Assembly (NCBI RefSeq): GCF_007746075.1
Contig: NZ_CP036339.1
Coordinates: 3,129,786 to 3,193,785 of the forward strand
Direction of reading: 5' to 3'
Origin: Lacipirellula limnantheis
Lineage (GTDB): Bacteria > Planctomycetota > Planctomycetia > Pirellulales > Lacipirellulaceae
DNA length: 64,000 bases
Shown here: one piece after another, positions 9,690 to 18,327 of the stretch
Layout: every line of letters starts with the position of its first letter
Position numbering within the stretch: the stretch's first letter is position 1
The notes under the pieces: model-generated
The model's input: the letters and a program-made list of their open reading frames with translations, nothing else
Databases searched by the model: none
What the model was told of the DNA's origin: nothing
Program-made: the position numbers and the translations under genes

Positions 9690-11600
9690 TCAGCCGCCTG
9701 CCATAGCCGGCGTCAATCCAGTGAACGGACGTTCTAGCCTGTGCCTAGGCCGGCGGGTGATCGATAGTGCGTAGACGCAGATGGCAATAGACATTGGTTC
9801 AGGCACGGGCATGCCAGTAACTTCATCTCGGCCAACTACCAAAAGATTGCGCTGCCACAGCAAATAGTCCGCCCCGTCGACGTCAAGATCACCGTCCGCG
9901 TCTCCCTGGCGAGCCGACGCGACGCCAAATAAGCCGAAGCCGTCTCGCCACACGGAAAGATCCGCATCGTTCACGCCATCGACTCCGTTGAAGTCTCCTT
10001 GCATTTCTATATTCTGCGTACCAAGATCACGTTGCCATTGGAGCAAGTCAGTTCCATCGACGACGAGATCGCCGTTGGCGTCGCCATCGGCATGTGCCAC
10101 GTCAATTGATCGACCATAACCGCCTTTCCATGCCAGCAGATCATCTGCATTCACGTTTCCGTTCTCGTCGAAGTCGCCGGCTGCAATGTCAAGCAGTCCG
10201 CTCGAGAGCGTCTCAATGCTGCGCGGGGGAAGCGTAATCTTGAAGGCTGACTGTTCCGGCAGGACGGCGGGCAACGTGGCCCAGTTCTCAGTCGGGCTCG
10301 TACGGACTCTCGAAAACCGCGCCGCGGCTACTCCTCGCAGATCAAACGTAACCTCCTGATTAACGTCGCTGTTATTTATAAGTACTACGACGAGCCCCTC
10401 TGCGCTTAGATATGCCGTCGATTCAACGTTTGCGTCCGACGACTGGGCGTCGATCCGTTGCGCGCCGGGAAGAACAAATCGCGAGTACTGTCCGGTCGCA
10501 AAATAGGATTTATTCAAGGTATAACCGGCATACGCATCTTCAGAAGCTATAAGCGTCATCAACGCCGAAACATCGCTATTGGGGATGCCTGCAAATCCTT
10601 TAGCGTAGTCGACCGCGCTAACGTTGTGCGCGGAGACCGCTTCGTGGAGATAGGAGGCCCACTCGCTCGCGTCGTTTCCCGTGGCAACATTACCTGAGTC
10701 GCTGATTGATGAATCGGAGAGCCATAGCGGCAGCTGGTACTGGCTGGCGATGGCCTGCACTTGCGAGATCCGAGACACCGATTGGCCTCCAAGACGGGCT
10801 TCCAGGGCGCCCACGTAGGAAATCGCGTCCGGATCGCCAAGGACTATTTGCGAGCTGGACGCCGCCTCGCCGGACGTGAGGTCGATGGGAAGCACGAACC
10901 TCGCATCGAAGCCCTGAACCTGTAGGCGAGGTCCAAGATTCTTGATCACGTCGCGTATGAACTCGCCGCTTAAGGGTGTACTAACTGCAGACGAGTTGTT
11001 CGCCACCGATAAAAAGTGCAGTGGAGTTCCCAGTTGCCTGGCCCGCCTTACTTGCGCCAGCAGCCACTCCGAGTACTCCGCGACGTCGTTGCTCGTCGAC
11101 GTTGCCATCCATGTTTCTCGAACCGTCGGAGAAAGAAATAGTGTGTTGGCTCCTCGCGTCCGCGCATGCGCGAAGTAGTCCAGCTGCGCATCCAACCTTC
11201 CTCCGTTGAAGTTGAACCGGCTGAGATCGGTAATATAGGGATTGTCGTTATCATTGATGATTTCAATACCCGCGCCAGCTGTTGCGTCGGGGCTAGTGGG
11301 ACGCACACGCGACAGTCGAAGGTCTCGATACAGCCTGTCGAGGATCTCATCTTGCTGGGCCGTCGTCATGACGGGCGCGGCGCGACCCGCCGGCGTGTCA
11401 AAAAATACGCCCGGGTCGTCGAAGACGCGAACGGAGGCTCCAAAGCCCGCCATTGTTTGGTGACGGACGGCCGCATCAATCACGAGAGTGGCCGCTTCCG
11501 CAATGGGCGGCACGCGCAGTGCTAGAAGTGAGACGCAAAGCAGTAGAGTGTGGCGTGTTCGTCGGCAGCGCCGACCATAGCTGCGAGATGGATAATTCAT
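9690..11600 (-). CDS. GH30-like secreted protein with dockerin repeats and PEP-CTERM tail
   Basis: 636 residues. Signal peptide at 1-36, then a TIM-barrel-like domain with the GH30 N-terminal hallmark QTMAGFGAS (49-56), and a small beta domain around residues 390-470. Two dockerin-like pairs follow (GDFDENGNVNADDLLAWK, DANGDLVVDGTDLLQWQ, DGVNDADLSVW, DADGDLDVDGADYLLWQ), and the tail PVPEPMSIAICVYAL plus an Arg-rich end marks exosortase processing. In GH30 enzymes the acid/base is the Glu of an Asn-Glu pair and the nucleophile a second Glu. Here the matching places read SVANNSS (201-202) and LWLSDSS (295-296), so both appear changed. It may bind rather than cut a glycan. Confidence 0.75.
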   Translation of the reverse strand: MNYPSRSYGRRCRRTRHTLLLCVSLLALRVPPIAEAATLVIDAAVRHQTMAGFGASVRVFDDPGVFFDTPAGRAAPVMTTAQQDEILDRLYRDLRLSRVRPTSPDATAGAGIEIINDNDNPYITDLSRFNFNGGRLDAQLDYFAHARTRGANTLFLSPTVRETWMATSTSNDVAEYSEWLLAQVRRARQLGTPLHFLSVANNSSAVSTPLSGEFIRDVIKNLGPRLQVQGFDARFVLPIDLTSGEAASSSQIVLGDPDAISYVGALEARLGGQSVSRISQVQAIASQYQLPLWLSDSSISDSGNVATGNDASEWASYLHEAVSAHNVSAVDYAKGFAGIPNSDVSALMTLIASEDAYAGYTLNKSYFATGQYSRFVLPGAQRIDAQSSDANVESTAYLSAEGLVVVLINNSDVNQEVTFDLRGVAAARFSRVRTSPTENWATLPAVLPEQSAFKITLPPRSIETLSSGLLDIAAGDFDENGNVNADDLLAWKGGYGRSIDVAHADGDANGDLVVDGTDLLQWQRDLGTQNIEMQGDFNGVDGVNDADLSVWRDGFGLFGVASARQGDADGDLDVDGADYLLWQRNLLVVGRDEVTGMPVPEPMSIAICVYALSITRRPRHRLERPFTGLTPAMAGG

Positions 11601-12107
11601 CAGTAGTAGATTCGTCGTAAGCTAGATGCAAAACATTCCGCGGTAAATGATGCTCGTTAGATCTCATGTTGTGCCCTCGCCGCACCAAGGCGGGCGGGTG
11701 TTGTGCAGTTGTACTACTCTCGTCGAATTCATGCCAAAACTCTCCCGATGCGTGATCAGAGATGAGTAAACGGGCGCTAAAGGCGTTACACCGAATTGCT
11801 TAGCCTGCTGGCTGCGGCGGCGCTCGTCATCGAATCCCGCGTTCGAGTCGCAATTCTACCGCGCCCGTCAAATCCGATCTCTCGGCACGATCGACACGAA
11901 GCTCAGAGTGTCTCGATTTTGTGGATTGCCGAAGCATATCGCCCCGACTCCGGTGGAAACACTTCTTGCCACATGGTACCGTCGTTATAGCGATGTAGAG
12001 CTGTTCACAGTAAGCAAAAACCCCTGGAAGCAGAGCGAGTTCTTCGCTAATCCCGCACGCAACGCTCGGCGAAGGGAGCTCACAACCCTGGAACTCAGAC
12101 CCTACAA
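11601..12107. other. gene-free stretch with a possible frameshifted glycosyltransferase remnant
   Basis: No intact gene. On the plus strand near 11910-11960 one frame reads VSILWIAEAYRPDSGG, which resembles the first strand and loop of GT4 glycosyltransferases. The next frame then continues as ETLLATWYRRYSDVELFTVSKNPW up to the dehydrogenase start. This could be the remnant of a glycosyltransferase, but the similarity is short and I hold it only as a possibility. Confidence 0.25.
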
Positions 12108-13427
12108 ATGCAAACGAATCTTGCCCAGAAAATTGCTGAGAAACACGCGATTGTCGGCATCATCGGCCTTGGTTATGTCGGACTGCCGCTGGCGAAGGCG
12201 TTCATTGAGGGGGGATTCCGAATCCTGGGTTTTGACGTCGATCAGGGGAAGATACACCAATTGGAGGCGGGGCAGAGCTACATAGGCCACCTGAAGTCGG
12301 AGTGGATTTCCACGTGCACAGGGAACGGCTCCCTCCGCGTGACTGCCGACATGGCGAGGCTCGACGAACCCGACGCCATCCTCATTTGCGTACCGACGCC
12401 ACTCACGCCCAGTCGGGATCCCGACCTTTCGTACGTTGAATCAACGGCCCACGAGATCGCCAAGAGATTGCGCCCTGGACAGTTGGTCGTCTTGGAGAGC
12501 ACGACTTACCCAGGGACTACGCGTGACGTGATGTTGCCAATTCTGGCGGCAAGCGGGCTGAAGTGTGGAACTGACTTTTTCCTCGCTTACAGCCCAGAAC
12601 GCGAAGACCCGGGAAACCCAGACTTCTCGGCAGGCCGAATACCGAAGGTAATTGGCGGGTACGATTCAGCTAGCGCTAAGCTCGCGGAGGAGCTTTATCG
12701 ACACGCGGTCAGTGAAGTGGTCCCGGTGTCGTCGTGCGAGGTTGCTGAGGCCTGCAAGGTCTTGGAAAACACATACCGTGCCGTGAACATTGCGCTCGTT
12801 AACGAACTAAAGAAAGTGTTTGATCGCCTGGGCATCGATGTCTGGGAGGTGATTAACGCCGCCAAGACAAAACCGTTCGGATTTCAAGCCTTCTATCCCG
12901 GTCCTGGCTTGGGAGGACATTGCATTCCGATCGACCCGTTTTATCTCAGCTGGGTCGCTCGCAAATACGACGTACCGACTCGATTTATTGAACTAGCAGG
13001 GGAAGTGAATGCGAGCATGCCCGACTACGTGGTCGAACGCGTAGCACTCGCACTGAACGATGCTAGAAAACCGGTGAACGGCAGCAAGATCTGCATCCTG
13101 GGCATCGCCTACAAACGCGACGTTGATGACCCCCGTGAAAGCCCTTCATTTCGCATTATGGAGCTTCTGGCCGCGCGCGGCGCCAAAATCTCCTACAGCG
13201 ATCCGCACGTGCCCATGCTACCGCGCATGCGTCATCATAGGACACCAGAGATGGCAAGCAGCAAACTATCGAACGAGTTTCTCGGAGAACAGGATTGCGT
13301 TCTCATCGTCACGGACCATAGGGCGTTCGACTACAGCTTTATTGCATCGAATAGCCAACTGATCGTTGACACGCGCAACGCTCTGGGGAATTTAGATTCG
13401 ACCAAGGCGTTAGTCGTTAAGGCCTAG
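12108..13427 (+). CDS. wbpA: UDP-N-acetyl-hexosamine 6-dehydrogenase (WbpA/TviB type)
   Basis: 439 residues. NAD-dependent four-electron oxidation of a UDP-sugar C6 alcohol to the uronic acid, in the cytoplasm. The N-terminal Rossmann motif is GLGYVG (20-25). ESTTYPGTT and the dimer-helix stretch NTYRAVNIALVNEL follow. The catalytic Cys272 is in GPGLGGHCIPIDPFYLSW, and the C-terminal domain begins at ILGIAYKRDVDD. The IPIDPFYLSW context fits the UDP-GlcNAc (WbpA/TviB) branch better than UDP-glucose dehydrogenase. It lies 33 bases before an epimerase gene on the same strand, as in Vi-antigen and B-band O-antigen pathways. No close Shine-Dalgarno site is seen. Confidence 0.88.
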   Translation: MQTNLAQKIAEKHAIVGIIGLGYVGLPLAKAFIEGGFRILGFDVDQGKIHQLEAGQSYIGHLKSEWISTCTGNGSLRVTADMARLDEPDAILICVPTPLTPSRDPDLSYVESTAHEIAKRLRPGQLVVLESTTYPGTTRDVMLPILAASGLKCGTDFFLAYSPEREDPGNPDFSAGRIPKVIGGYDSASAKLAEELYRHAVSEVVPVSSCEVAEACKVLENTYRAVNIALVNELKKVFDRLGIDVWEVINAAKTKPFGFQAFYPGPGLGGHCIPIDPFYLSWVARKYDVPTRFIELAGEVNASMPDYVVERVALALNDARKPVNGSKICILGIAYKRDVDDPRESPSFRIMELLAARGAKISYSDPHVPMLPRMRHHRTPEMASSKLSNEFLGEQDCVLIVTDHRAFDYSFIASNSQLIVDTRNALGNLDSTKALVVKA

Positions 13428-13460
13428 AAAGACATTTCAAGTGGCGGAGACGGTATCTCG

Positions 13461-14399
13461 ATGGCAAAAGTCCTTGTAACCGGCGGTGCTGGGTTCATTG
13501 GTTCGCACCTAACGACGGCACTCGTTGAACGAGGCGACGAAGTAGTCGTACTCGACAACCTCAGCACCGGCCGCATGGAGAACTTGCGACATCTGGAAGG
13601 GCGATACAGACTAATTCAGGGCGACGTGCTTGATCACCATACGGTGCATACGGCATGCACTGGCGTCCAGATCGTGTTTCATCAAGCGGCTCTCGCCTCG
13701 GTGCCGCGCAGCATTGCAGCGCCTCTGGAAACCCACGCGGCGTGCGCCACAGGCACGCTCAACGTGCTGGAGGCCGGGCGAGCCAATGGCGTGTCGCGCG
13801 TCATCTATGCCGGATCGAGTAGCGCCTACGGCGATCAGCCCTTTCAGTCGAAGCGCGAAGTCGACCTGCCGCGGCCCCTCTCGCCGTATGCGGTGGCCAA
13901 GTTGACCGGCGAGTACTACTGCCAGGCATTCACTGCAAGCTACGGACTACCGACGGTCGTCATTCGCTATTTCAACGTCTTCGGGCCGAGGCAGGATCCA
14001 CATAGCGAGTATTCGGCAGTCATTCCCAAGTTTGTGACGACCATGCTGAACGGCGGTCGCCCGACGATTTACGGCGACGGTTCGCAGTCCCGAGACTTCA
14101 CTTACGTAGACAACGTTGTGCAGGGCAATCTCGCCGCGGCGACTTCTGCCACCGCGGTAGGCAGAGTAATTAACGTCGCCTGCGGCGTTCAAGTCACGCT
14201 CCTAAACCTGGTTGCGTCTATCAACAAGGCGCTCGGAACGAACGTCGAACCAATCATGGTTGAGCCGCGGCGGGGGGACGTGCGAATGAGTTTGGCGGAC
14301 CTATCACTTGCCCGAGAACTTCTCGCCTACGAGCCGGTTGTCGACTTCGACGAGGGGCTCAGGCGTTCAATTTCCTACTATCGTGCATCGCTCGGTTGA
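13461..14399 (+). CDS. wbpP: NAD-dependent UDP-sugar 4-epimerase (WbpP/TviC type)
   Basis: 312-residue extended-SDR enzyme. VTGGAGFIGSHL (5-16) binds NAD, HQAALASVPRS is the conserved substrate-side motif, and Tyr143/Lys147 (SPYAVAK) form the catalytic pair. NVFGPRQDP and the C-terminal RRGDVRMSLADLS match UDP-GlcNAc/UDP-GlcNAcA 4-epimerases. A GGCGGAG site precedes ATG 13461. Coupled with the dehydrogenase upstream it would give UDP-GalNAcA from UDP-GlcNAc, by analogy with TviB/TviC. It converges on the lipoprotein gene at 14422. Confidence 0.87.
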   Translation: MAKVLVTGGAGFIGSHLTTALVERGDEVVVLDNLSTGRMENLRHLEGRYRLIQGDVLDHHTVHTACTGVQIVFHQAALASVPRSIAAPLETHAACATGTLNVLEAGRANGVSRVIYAGSSSAYGDQPFQSKREVDLPRPLSPYAVAKLTGEYYCQAFTASYGLPTVVIRYFNVFGPRQDPHSEYSAVIPKFVTTMLNGGRPTIYGDGSQSRDFTYVDNVVQGNLAAATSATAVGRVINVACGVQVTLLNLVASINKALGTNVEPIMVEPRRGDVRMSLADLSLARELLAYEPVVDFDEGLRRSISYYRASLG

Positions 14400-14421
14400 C
14401 GCCGCCGTCCTGCCTAAACTG

Positions 14422-14865
14422 TCACTTTCGAAATGGATTCGGCTGGGATGATGTGATTAGGGGAGGCTGCCTCGGGTTGACGGGGCGGTTGGCGGACGGA
14501 ACTGGAAGAGATTCCGGCGGCTTGACGGTTGGGCCTTCCAGATGGTCTCTCATGTGATCGCCGATTTCCACCGGTACTTCTGGGCTCATGTATTCCATGC
14601 CCGGGACGGTGCAGCAATTCGCATCTCGCCATTCAGCGCCAGAAGTGGGCCAAACTCGCCAGCATGTCGGCTTATGCCCGTAGTAGGCGTACGCTGGCCG
14701 ACAGGGACATCGGAAAACGGCATCTTCGCCAGCGCACCAAGGCACGGTTTGCCTGATGTCCGTAGGACAGTTGGTTTCTGACTGCCGCTTTGCAAAAAGG
14801 CCGCTGCTGCACCCGCCGAGAAGCGGCACGGTGCAAATGCATAGAATCATCTGATACTTGAGCAT
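14422..14865 (-). CDS. small Cys/Trp-containing lipoprotein of the EPS export region
   Basis: 147 residues starting at ATG 14865, just before a lipoprotein signal (hydrophobic stretch, LLGGC lipobox at about residue 16-20). The mature part has a segment with several Cys and Trp residues (HKPTCWRVWPTSGAEW, DANCC) and a Pro-rich tail. I associate this CWRxWP-type layout with uncharacterised planctomycete envelope proteins, but cannot name a function. It follows the Wza-like gene in the same direction and is likely co-transcribed. Confidence 0.65.
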   Translation of the reverse strand: MLKYQMILCICTVPLLGGCSSGLFAKRQSETNCPTDIRQTVPWCAGEDAVFRCPCRPAYAYYGHKPTCWRVWPTSGAEWRDANCCTVPGMEYMSPEVPVEIGDHMRDHLEGPTVKPPESLPVPSANRPVNPRQPPLITSSQPNPFRK

Positions 14866-14924
14866 GGCACACCCAAACAGACCGCGTGCGGTCTGCCCCC
14901 CCTTGTAATGTCTCAGCGCAGTCA

Positions 14925-15992
14925 CTATGGCGTGATGTTGTTATTTCCGCCATTTATTGCTGATTGCTTAAAGTAAACTATGCGTTGAGAGGTCTGAGTA
15001 CCAAGCAGTGTCACGCCGAAAAGCCGCTCCAGTGGCGAGAATATCTTGGCCATCGCGGTATCCAATGCAACCAGCTTGTCCTCCGAAACATAGATGCGGT
15101 CGCCGGGAAGCACTTGGTAGTTTGTGGAAACGTCGCCGCGTTGCGTGACGGCAATCCAGTCGACGGGGAGAATCTGATCTCCGCCGGTCTCGTTATGTCC
15201 AGGGCGAGCGATCCACATTCGGGTTGATGAGTTTGACTGCAATCCCTGAATTTGTCCGATGGCATCAAGGACGGTCTCGTTTCCACGAGCGGGCAAGATC
15301 GCGACTTGGTCGCCTAAGCCAGCGCCTTGCGTCACCACGTAATAGACTTTACTGTTGTATCCGAGCACATCGAGCGAAATCTGCGGTCGCTCGAGAAACT
15401 GCGAGAGGTGGGCCTGGACCGCTGCCTGGGCTTCTTCCATCGTTAGGCCGACGACGCGGACTCGGCCATAAGTGCCGAGGCTGACCTTGCCATCCGGTGC
15501 CACGAGATGCTCCCCGGTTATCTGTTGTTGCGCCGACATTTGAACCAGGGAAACGAAGACTTTAGGAGCCGTGTAAACTTGCTGCAGTTTCGCAAGAATC
15601 TGCTGCCGCAGTTGCTCGTTAGTCTGTCCCTGAGCTTGGACGGATCCGAGCGAGGGCCCAAGTTGAATTGAGCCATCGGGCTGCACCGCATATTCGCCGT
15701 TTATTGATTCTTCCTCTGGCAGTCCGACCGCACCGATCGACACAACATCGTAGACGCGCAGCTGGTATGGGCTCTTAGGTACGAGGCTGATTCCTTCAAT
15801 GCTGAGAATATCTGGTGGCTCGATGATATAGTCAGGCAGCGTCACCTTTGCTTGCTCACGTGGCACTTCAGGAGAAACGCAGGGCTTTGGCCCATCCGGC
15901 TCGCGCCCTGGATAGATTGTTCTGCAGCCGCCGCACAGGAGCAGAATTGCAAGTGAGCATCCGACTCGACGGATGAGTGCGAAGGAGAGCAT
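14925..15992 (-). CDS. wza: polysaccharide export lipoprotein, Wza-like (Poly_export/SLBB)
   Basis: 355 residues starting at an internal Met just before a lipoprotein signal (LAILLLCGGC lipobox); a longer frame to 16091 adds 33 residues without a signal. The Poly_export domain begins at LPDYIIEPPDILSIEG and is duplicated in part (YQLRVYDVVSI, GEYAVQPDGSIQLGPSLGSV, then GEHLVAPDGKVSLGTYGRVRVVG). An SLBB region follows (ILPARGNETVLDAIGQIQGL) and the motif YQVLPGDRIYVSED closes the domain. Wza-type proteins form the outer-membrane channel for EPS. The Wzc and Wzx/Wzy partners are not in this window. The region ends with a C-terminal helix-like segment. Confidence 0.85.
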   Translation of the reverse strand: MLSFALIRRVGCSLAILLLCGGCRTIYPGREPDGPKPCVSPEVPREQAKVTLPDYIIEPPDILSIEGISLVPKSPYQLRVYDVVSIGAVGLPEEESINGEYAVQPDGSIQLGPSLGSVQAQGQTNEQLRQQILAKLQQVYTAPKVFVSLVQMSAQQQITGEHLVAPDGKVSLGTYGRVRVVGLTMEEAQAAVQAHLSQFLERPQISLDVLGYNSKVYYVVTQGAGLGDQVAILPARGNETVLDAIGQIQGLQSNSSTRMWIARPGHNETGGDQILPVDWIAVTQRGDVSTNYQVLPGDRIYVSEDKLVALDTAMAKIFSPLERLFGVTLLGTQTSQRIVYFKQSAINGGNNNITP

Positions 15993-16248
15993 CGGAAATG
16001 TCGTTGGCACAGAAACCTCCGGAAGACTCCGGTGAATCGTTCTCGCACGTACGAACGTGCGCCAGCGAACAGGAGCGTTGGCAACCCCCACGCAATCGCT
16101 ATGATTAGGATTTTCGGTGTTCTTTGCCCAATCCTTGAGCTTTAACCTGGAGCGCGACCGAAAACAGAATGGAGATTGGTGAGGTGTTCCTGCTTTCCGG
16201 GCCGAACTAGTGGAAAGCGAGGCACGCCGCTTTTAGGGGGAGTGAACG

Positions 16249-16656
16249 ATGTCATTTCGCGATCCAATACGGTTGACGCTGCTAGCAGCGTGCGTCTGCG
16301 GTCTGCAGCTATGCCAGAGCGACTGCAGCCATGCTCAAGTGGCGCGGTACCAGCCGAGGACGCCAACGATTAGTCCTTACCTCAACTTAACGCGCTTCGA
16401 CAACGGGGGTATTCCGAACTACTACTCGTTGGTTCGACCTCAGATCCAGCAGCAACGCTTCAATTCGCAAGCGCAACGGACCGTCAATCTCCAAGAGACG
16501 CAAATCAACACGCTGCAATCGGAAATGCAATCGGGGGCAACTACGCCCGCGGTAACGGGAGGCGGGAGTTGGTTCATGCAGCCGGCAACCCAGACTCGCT
16601 TTCTAGATAGTTCGCGATATTTCCCCATGCCAAGTCGCCCGGCATTGCGCCGCTGA
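16249..16656 (+). CDS. secreted hypothetical protein
   Basis: 135 residues. Signal peptide in the first 30 residues (LTLLAACVCGLQLC), then a short body with SPYLNLTRFDNGGIPNYYSLVRPQ, a Gln-rich helix probably forming a coiled coil, and a Pro/Arg end. AGGGGGAG at 16235-16242 supports ATG 16249. I recognise the RPTxSPYLNL/NYYxLVRPQ layout only as a recurring small planctomycete envelope protein; function unknown. It diverges from the Wza-like gene and shares its upstream region. Confidence 0.65.
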   Translation: MSFRDPIRLTLLAACVCGLQLCQSDCSHAQVARYQPRTPTISPYLNLTRFDNGGIPNYYSLVRPQIQQQRFNSQAQRTVNLQETQINTLQSEMQSGATTPAVTGGGSWFMQPATQTRFLDSSRYFPMPSRPALRR

Positions 16657-17149
16657 GCAATTACCTTCGCGCGTTGGCCGCCCGATGCTGATCGTCTAAC
16701 GCCCCCTCCGGGATAGCTTGCTAACCCTCAGCGGTCCAAACGACGGTTGGATTTACCTGCTCTGCGAGCTCGGGCTACGCCCGAGCGCTTGCGCCGTTTG
16801 CGACGGGCAGCCAGGCTTAATAGGGCGTTGATTGCAAAAATCCGAGTCTTCCTCATTCTTGGTAATCGGGACGAGCGGGCAGACCATAAAGGCCTGTAGG
16901 ACGTTTCCCCCACGATGCCAAACATGGCGGAAACGAACTTTTTCTTCTCGCCGTACGCCTGCGACGCCTTCCTCCTATCGGCCGCCAAACCACCGCGTTA
17001 CGACGACCTCTGGACAGTAGCGATCGAATCGAAGCGGACCCAAGGTGCCGCTGCGGCCGGCGCAGGCTTATGAAGCGACGGACAAGGAGAATTGCGAGGT
17101 GCAGACCTACCCCTTAAAGCGTCGCGGGGATTGGCCATCGAGAACTGGT
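16657..17149. other. gene-free stretch upstream of a decayed transposase
   Basis: No supported gene. This stretch probably includes the ruined 5' part of the transposase pseudogene that becomes readable from about 17150, but I cannot read a convincing protein in it. Confidence 0.4.
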
Positions 17150-17448
17150 CTGGCGGATGGTCGACTAGGACGCGGTCTGCCTGAGCCCGTCCACGGTCTA
17201 TAGAGTTTTGAAAGGCGAGAACTTGATGTGTCAGTGGCGGATAAGGAAGAAGCATACGAGATTCTGGCGACCGATCTGGTGAACGTACAGATCGGCGGCC
17301 GGACGAATTAGCTGGTAACGTTCTTGGACAAGTACTCGGCGGATGATCGTGCATCACGCGCTGATGCGGAGCGATGACGGAAACACGGTAAGCGTGGAAG
17401 CCGAAGCGGAAGTCGAAAGATTCCTCCGGGATCGGGGGGGGGCGCTTC
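17150..17448 (+). pseudogene. decayed DDE transposase, 5' part (IS3/IS481 superfamily)
   Basis: Broken reading frame that shifts between frames and carries in-frame stops. Readable pieces in order are WRMVD-stop-DAVCLSPSTVYRVLKGENLM, ATDLVNVQIGGRTN-stop-LVTFLDKYSA and MIVHHALMRSDDGNTVSVEAEAEVERFLRD. They match the helix-turn-helix and the first catalytic Asp region of rve-type transposases. The gene continues at 20000 after the IS21 element, so it is an older insertion split by a younger one. Confidence 0.75.
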
Positions 17449-17481
17449 TGTGACCGCCATTCTAAAAACGTAGCGCGCGGC
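17449..17481. repeat. left terminal inverted repeat of IS21 element
   Basis: 33-base end that matches the reverse complement of 19967-19999 with a single T/C difference at position 15. Confidence 0.93.
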
Positions 17482-17535
17482 GCCCCGAAACTGTAGCGCT
17501 AGTTGAGGTGCGGGAATGATACAGGCCCTCCCGCG

Positions 17536-18327
17536 TCAGGCCGTTGCCGTAGACTCCTTGTCGTTAGATCGACGACGCCGGCGTGCGTCCTTGAGCCGAT
17601 AGCTCTCGCCTTTGGTTTCGAGGATATGGCAACGATGGGTGAGGCGGTCGAGCGCCGCGCCGGTGAGCCGCTCGCTTCCCAAGACCTCGGTCCAGTGCTC
17701 GAACGACAGATTGGTGGTGACCACGAGACTATGGCGCTCGTAGGCCGCGCCGATGACGTCGAACAACAGCTCGGCGCCCGCCTTACTGGCGGGAACGTAG
17801 CCCAGTTCGTCGAGGACGACCAGATCGAGCTTGGCCAACTGCGAGCGGAACTTGAGCAGCTGCTTGTCATCCCTGGCTTCGAACAGCATGGCGATCAGCT
17901 CGGTGACCCGAAAGAACCGTACCTTGCGGCCTTGCAGACAGGCGGACAGCGCGAGCGCCGTGGCGAGATGGGTCTTCCCCGTGCCGCTGGCGCCGACCAG
18001 CAGCAGATTCTCGCGCTGGTCGATCCAATCTCCCTTGGCCAACTCCAAGACTAACGGCTTGTTGACCGACGGCTGGAGGTCGAAGTCGAACTCCTGGAGC
18101 GTCTTGGTCGCCGGGAAGCGGGCGGCCTTGAGGCGCCGCTCGGCGGCGCGTCGTTCCCGATCAACGAGTTCCGCCTCGCAGAGGGCGAGGAGATAGGCCA
18201 AGTGATCAAGATTCTCTTTCGCCGCGCGAGCGGCCGTCTTCTCGCACTCGCTCTGCATCGTCGGCAGTTTGAGCTGCTTGAGATGATGCTTCACCAGCAC
18301 CGTACTCTTCGTTTCGGTCTTGCTCAT
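17536..18327 (-). CDS. istB: IS21-family helper ATPase IstB
   Basis: 263 residues, AAA+ family, related to DnaC. Walker A is LLVGASGTGKTHLATALAL and Walker B is LDLVVLDELGYVP. The N-terminal helical part (HLKQLKLPTMQSECEKTAARA) is typical of IstB. It acts with IstA as the target-site selection and regulation factor in transposition. Its start overlaps the istA stop by four bases (ATGA), which implies translational coupling. Full length and intact. Confidence 0.95.
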   Translation of the reverse strand: MSKTETKSTVLVKHHLKQLKLPTMQSECEKTAARAAKENLDHLAYLLALCEAELVDRERRAAERRLKAARFPATKTLQEFDFDLQPSVNKPLVLELAKGDWIDQRENLLLVGASGTGKTHLATALALSACLQGRKVRFFRVTELIAMLFEARDDKQLLKFRSQLAKLDLVVLDELGYVPASKAGAELLFDVIGAAYERHSLVVTTNLSFEHWTEVLGSERLTGAALDRLTHRCHILETKGESYRLKDARRRRRSNDKESTATA

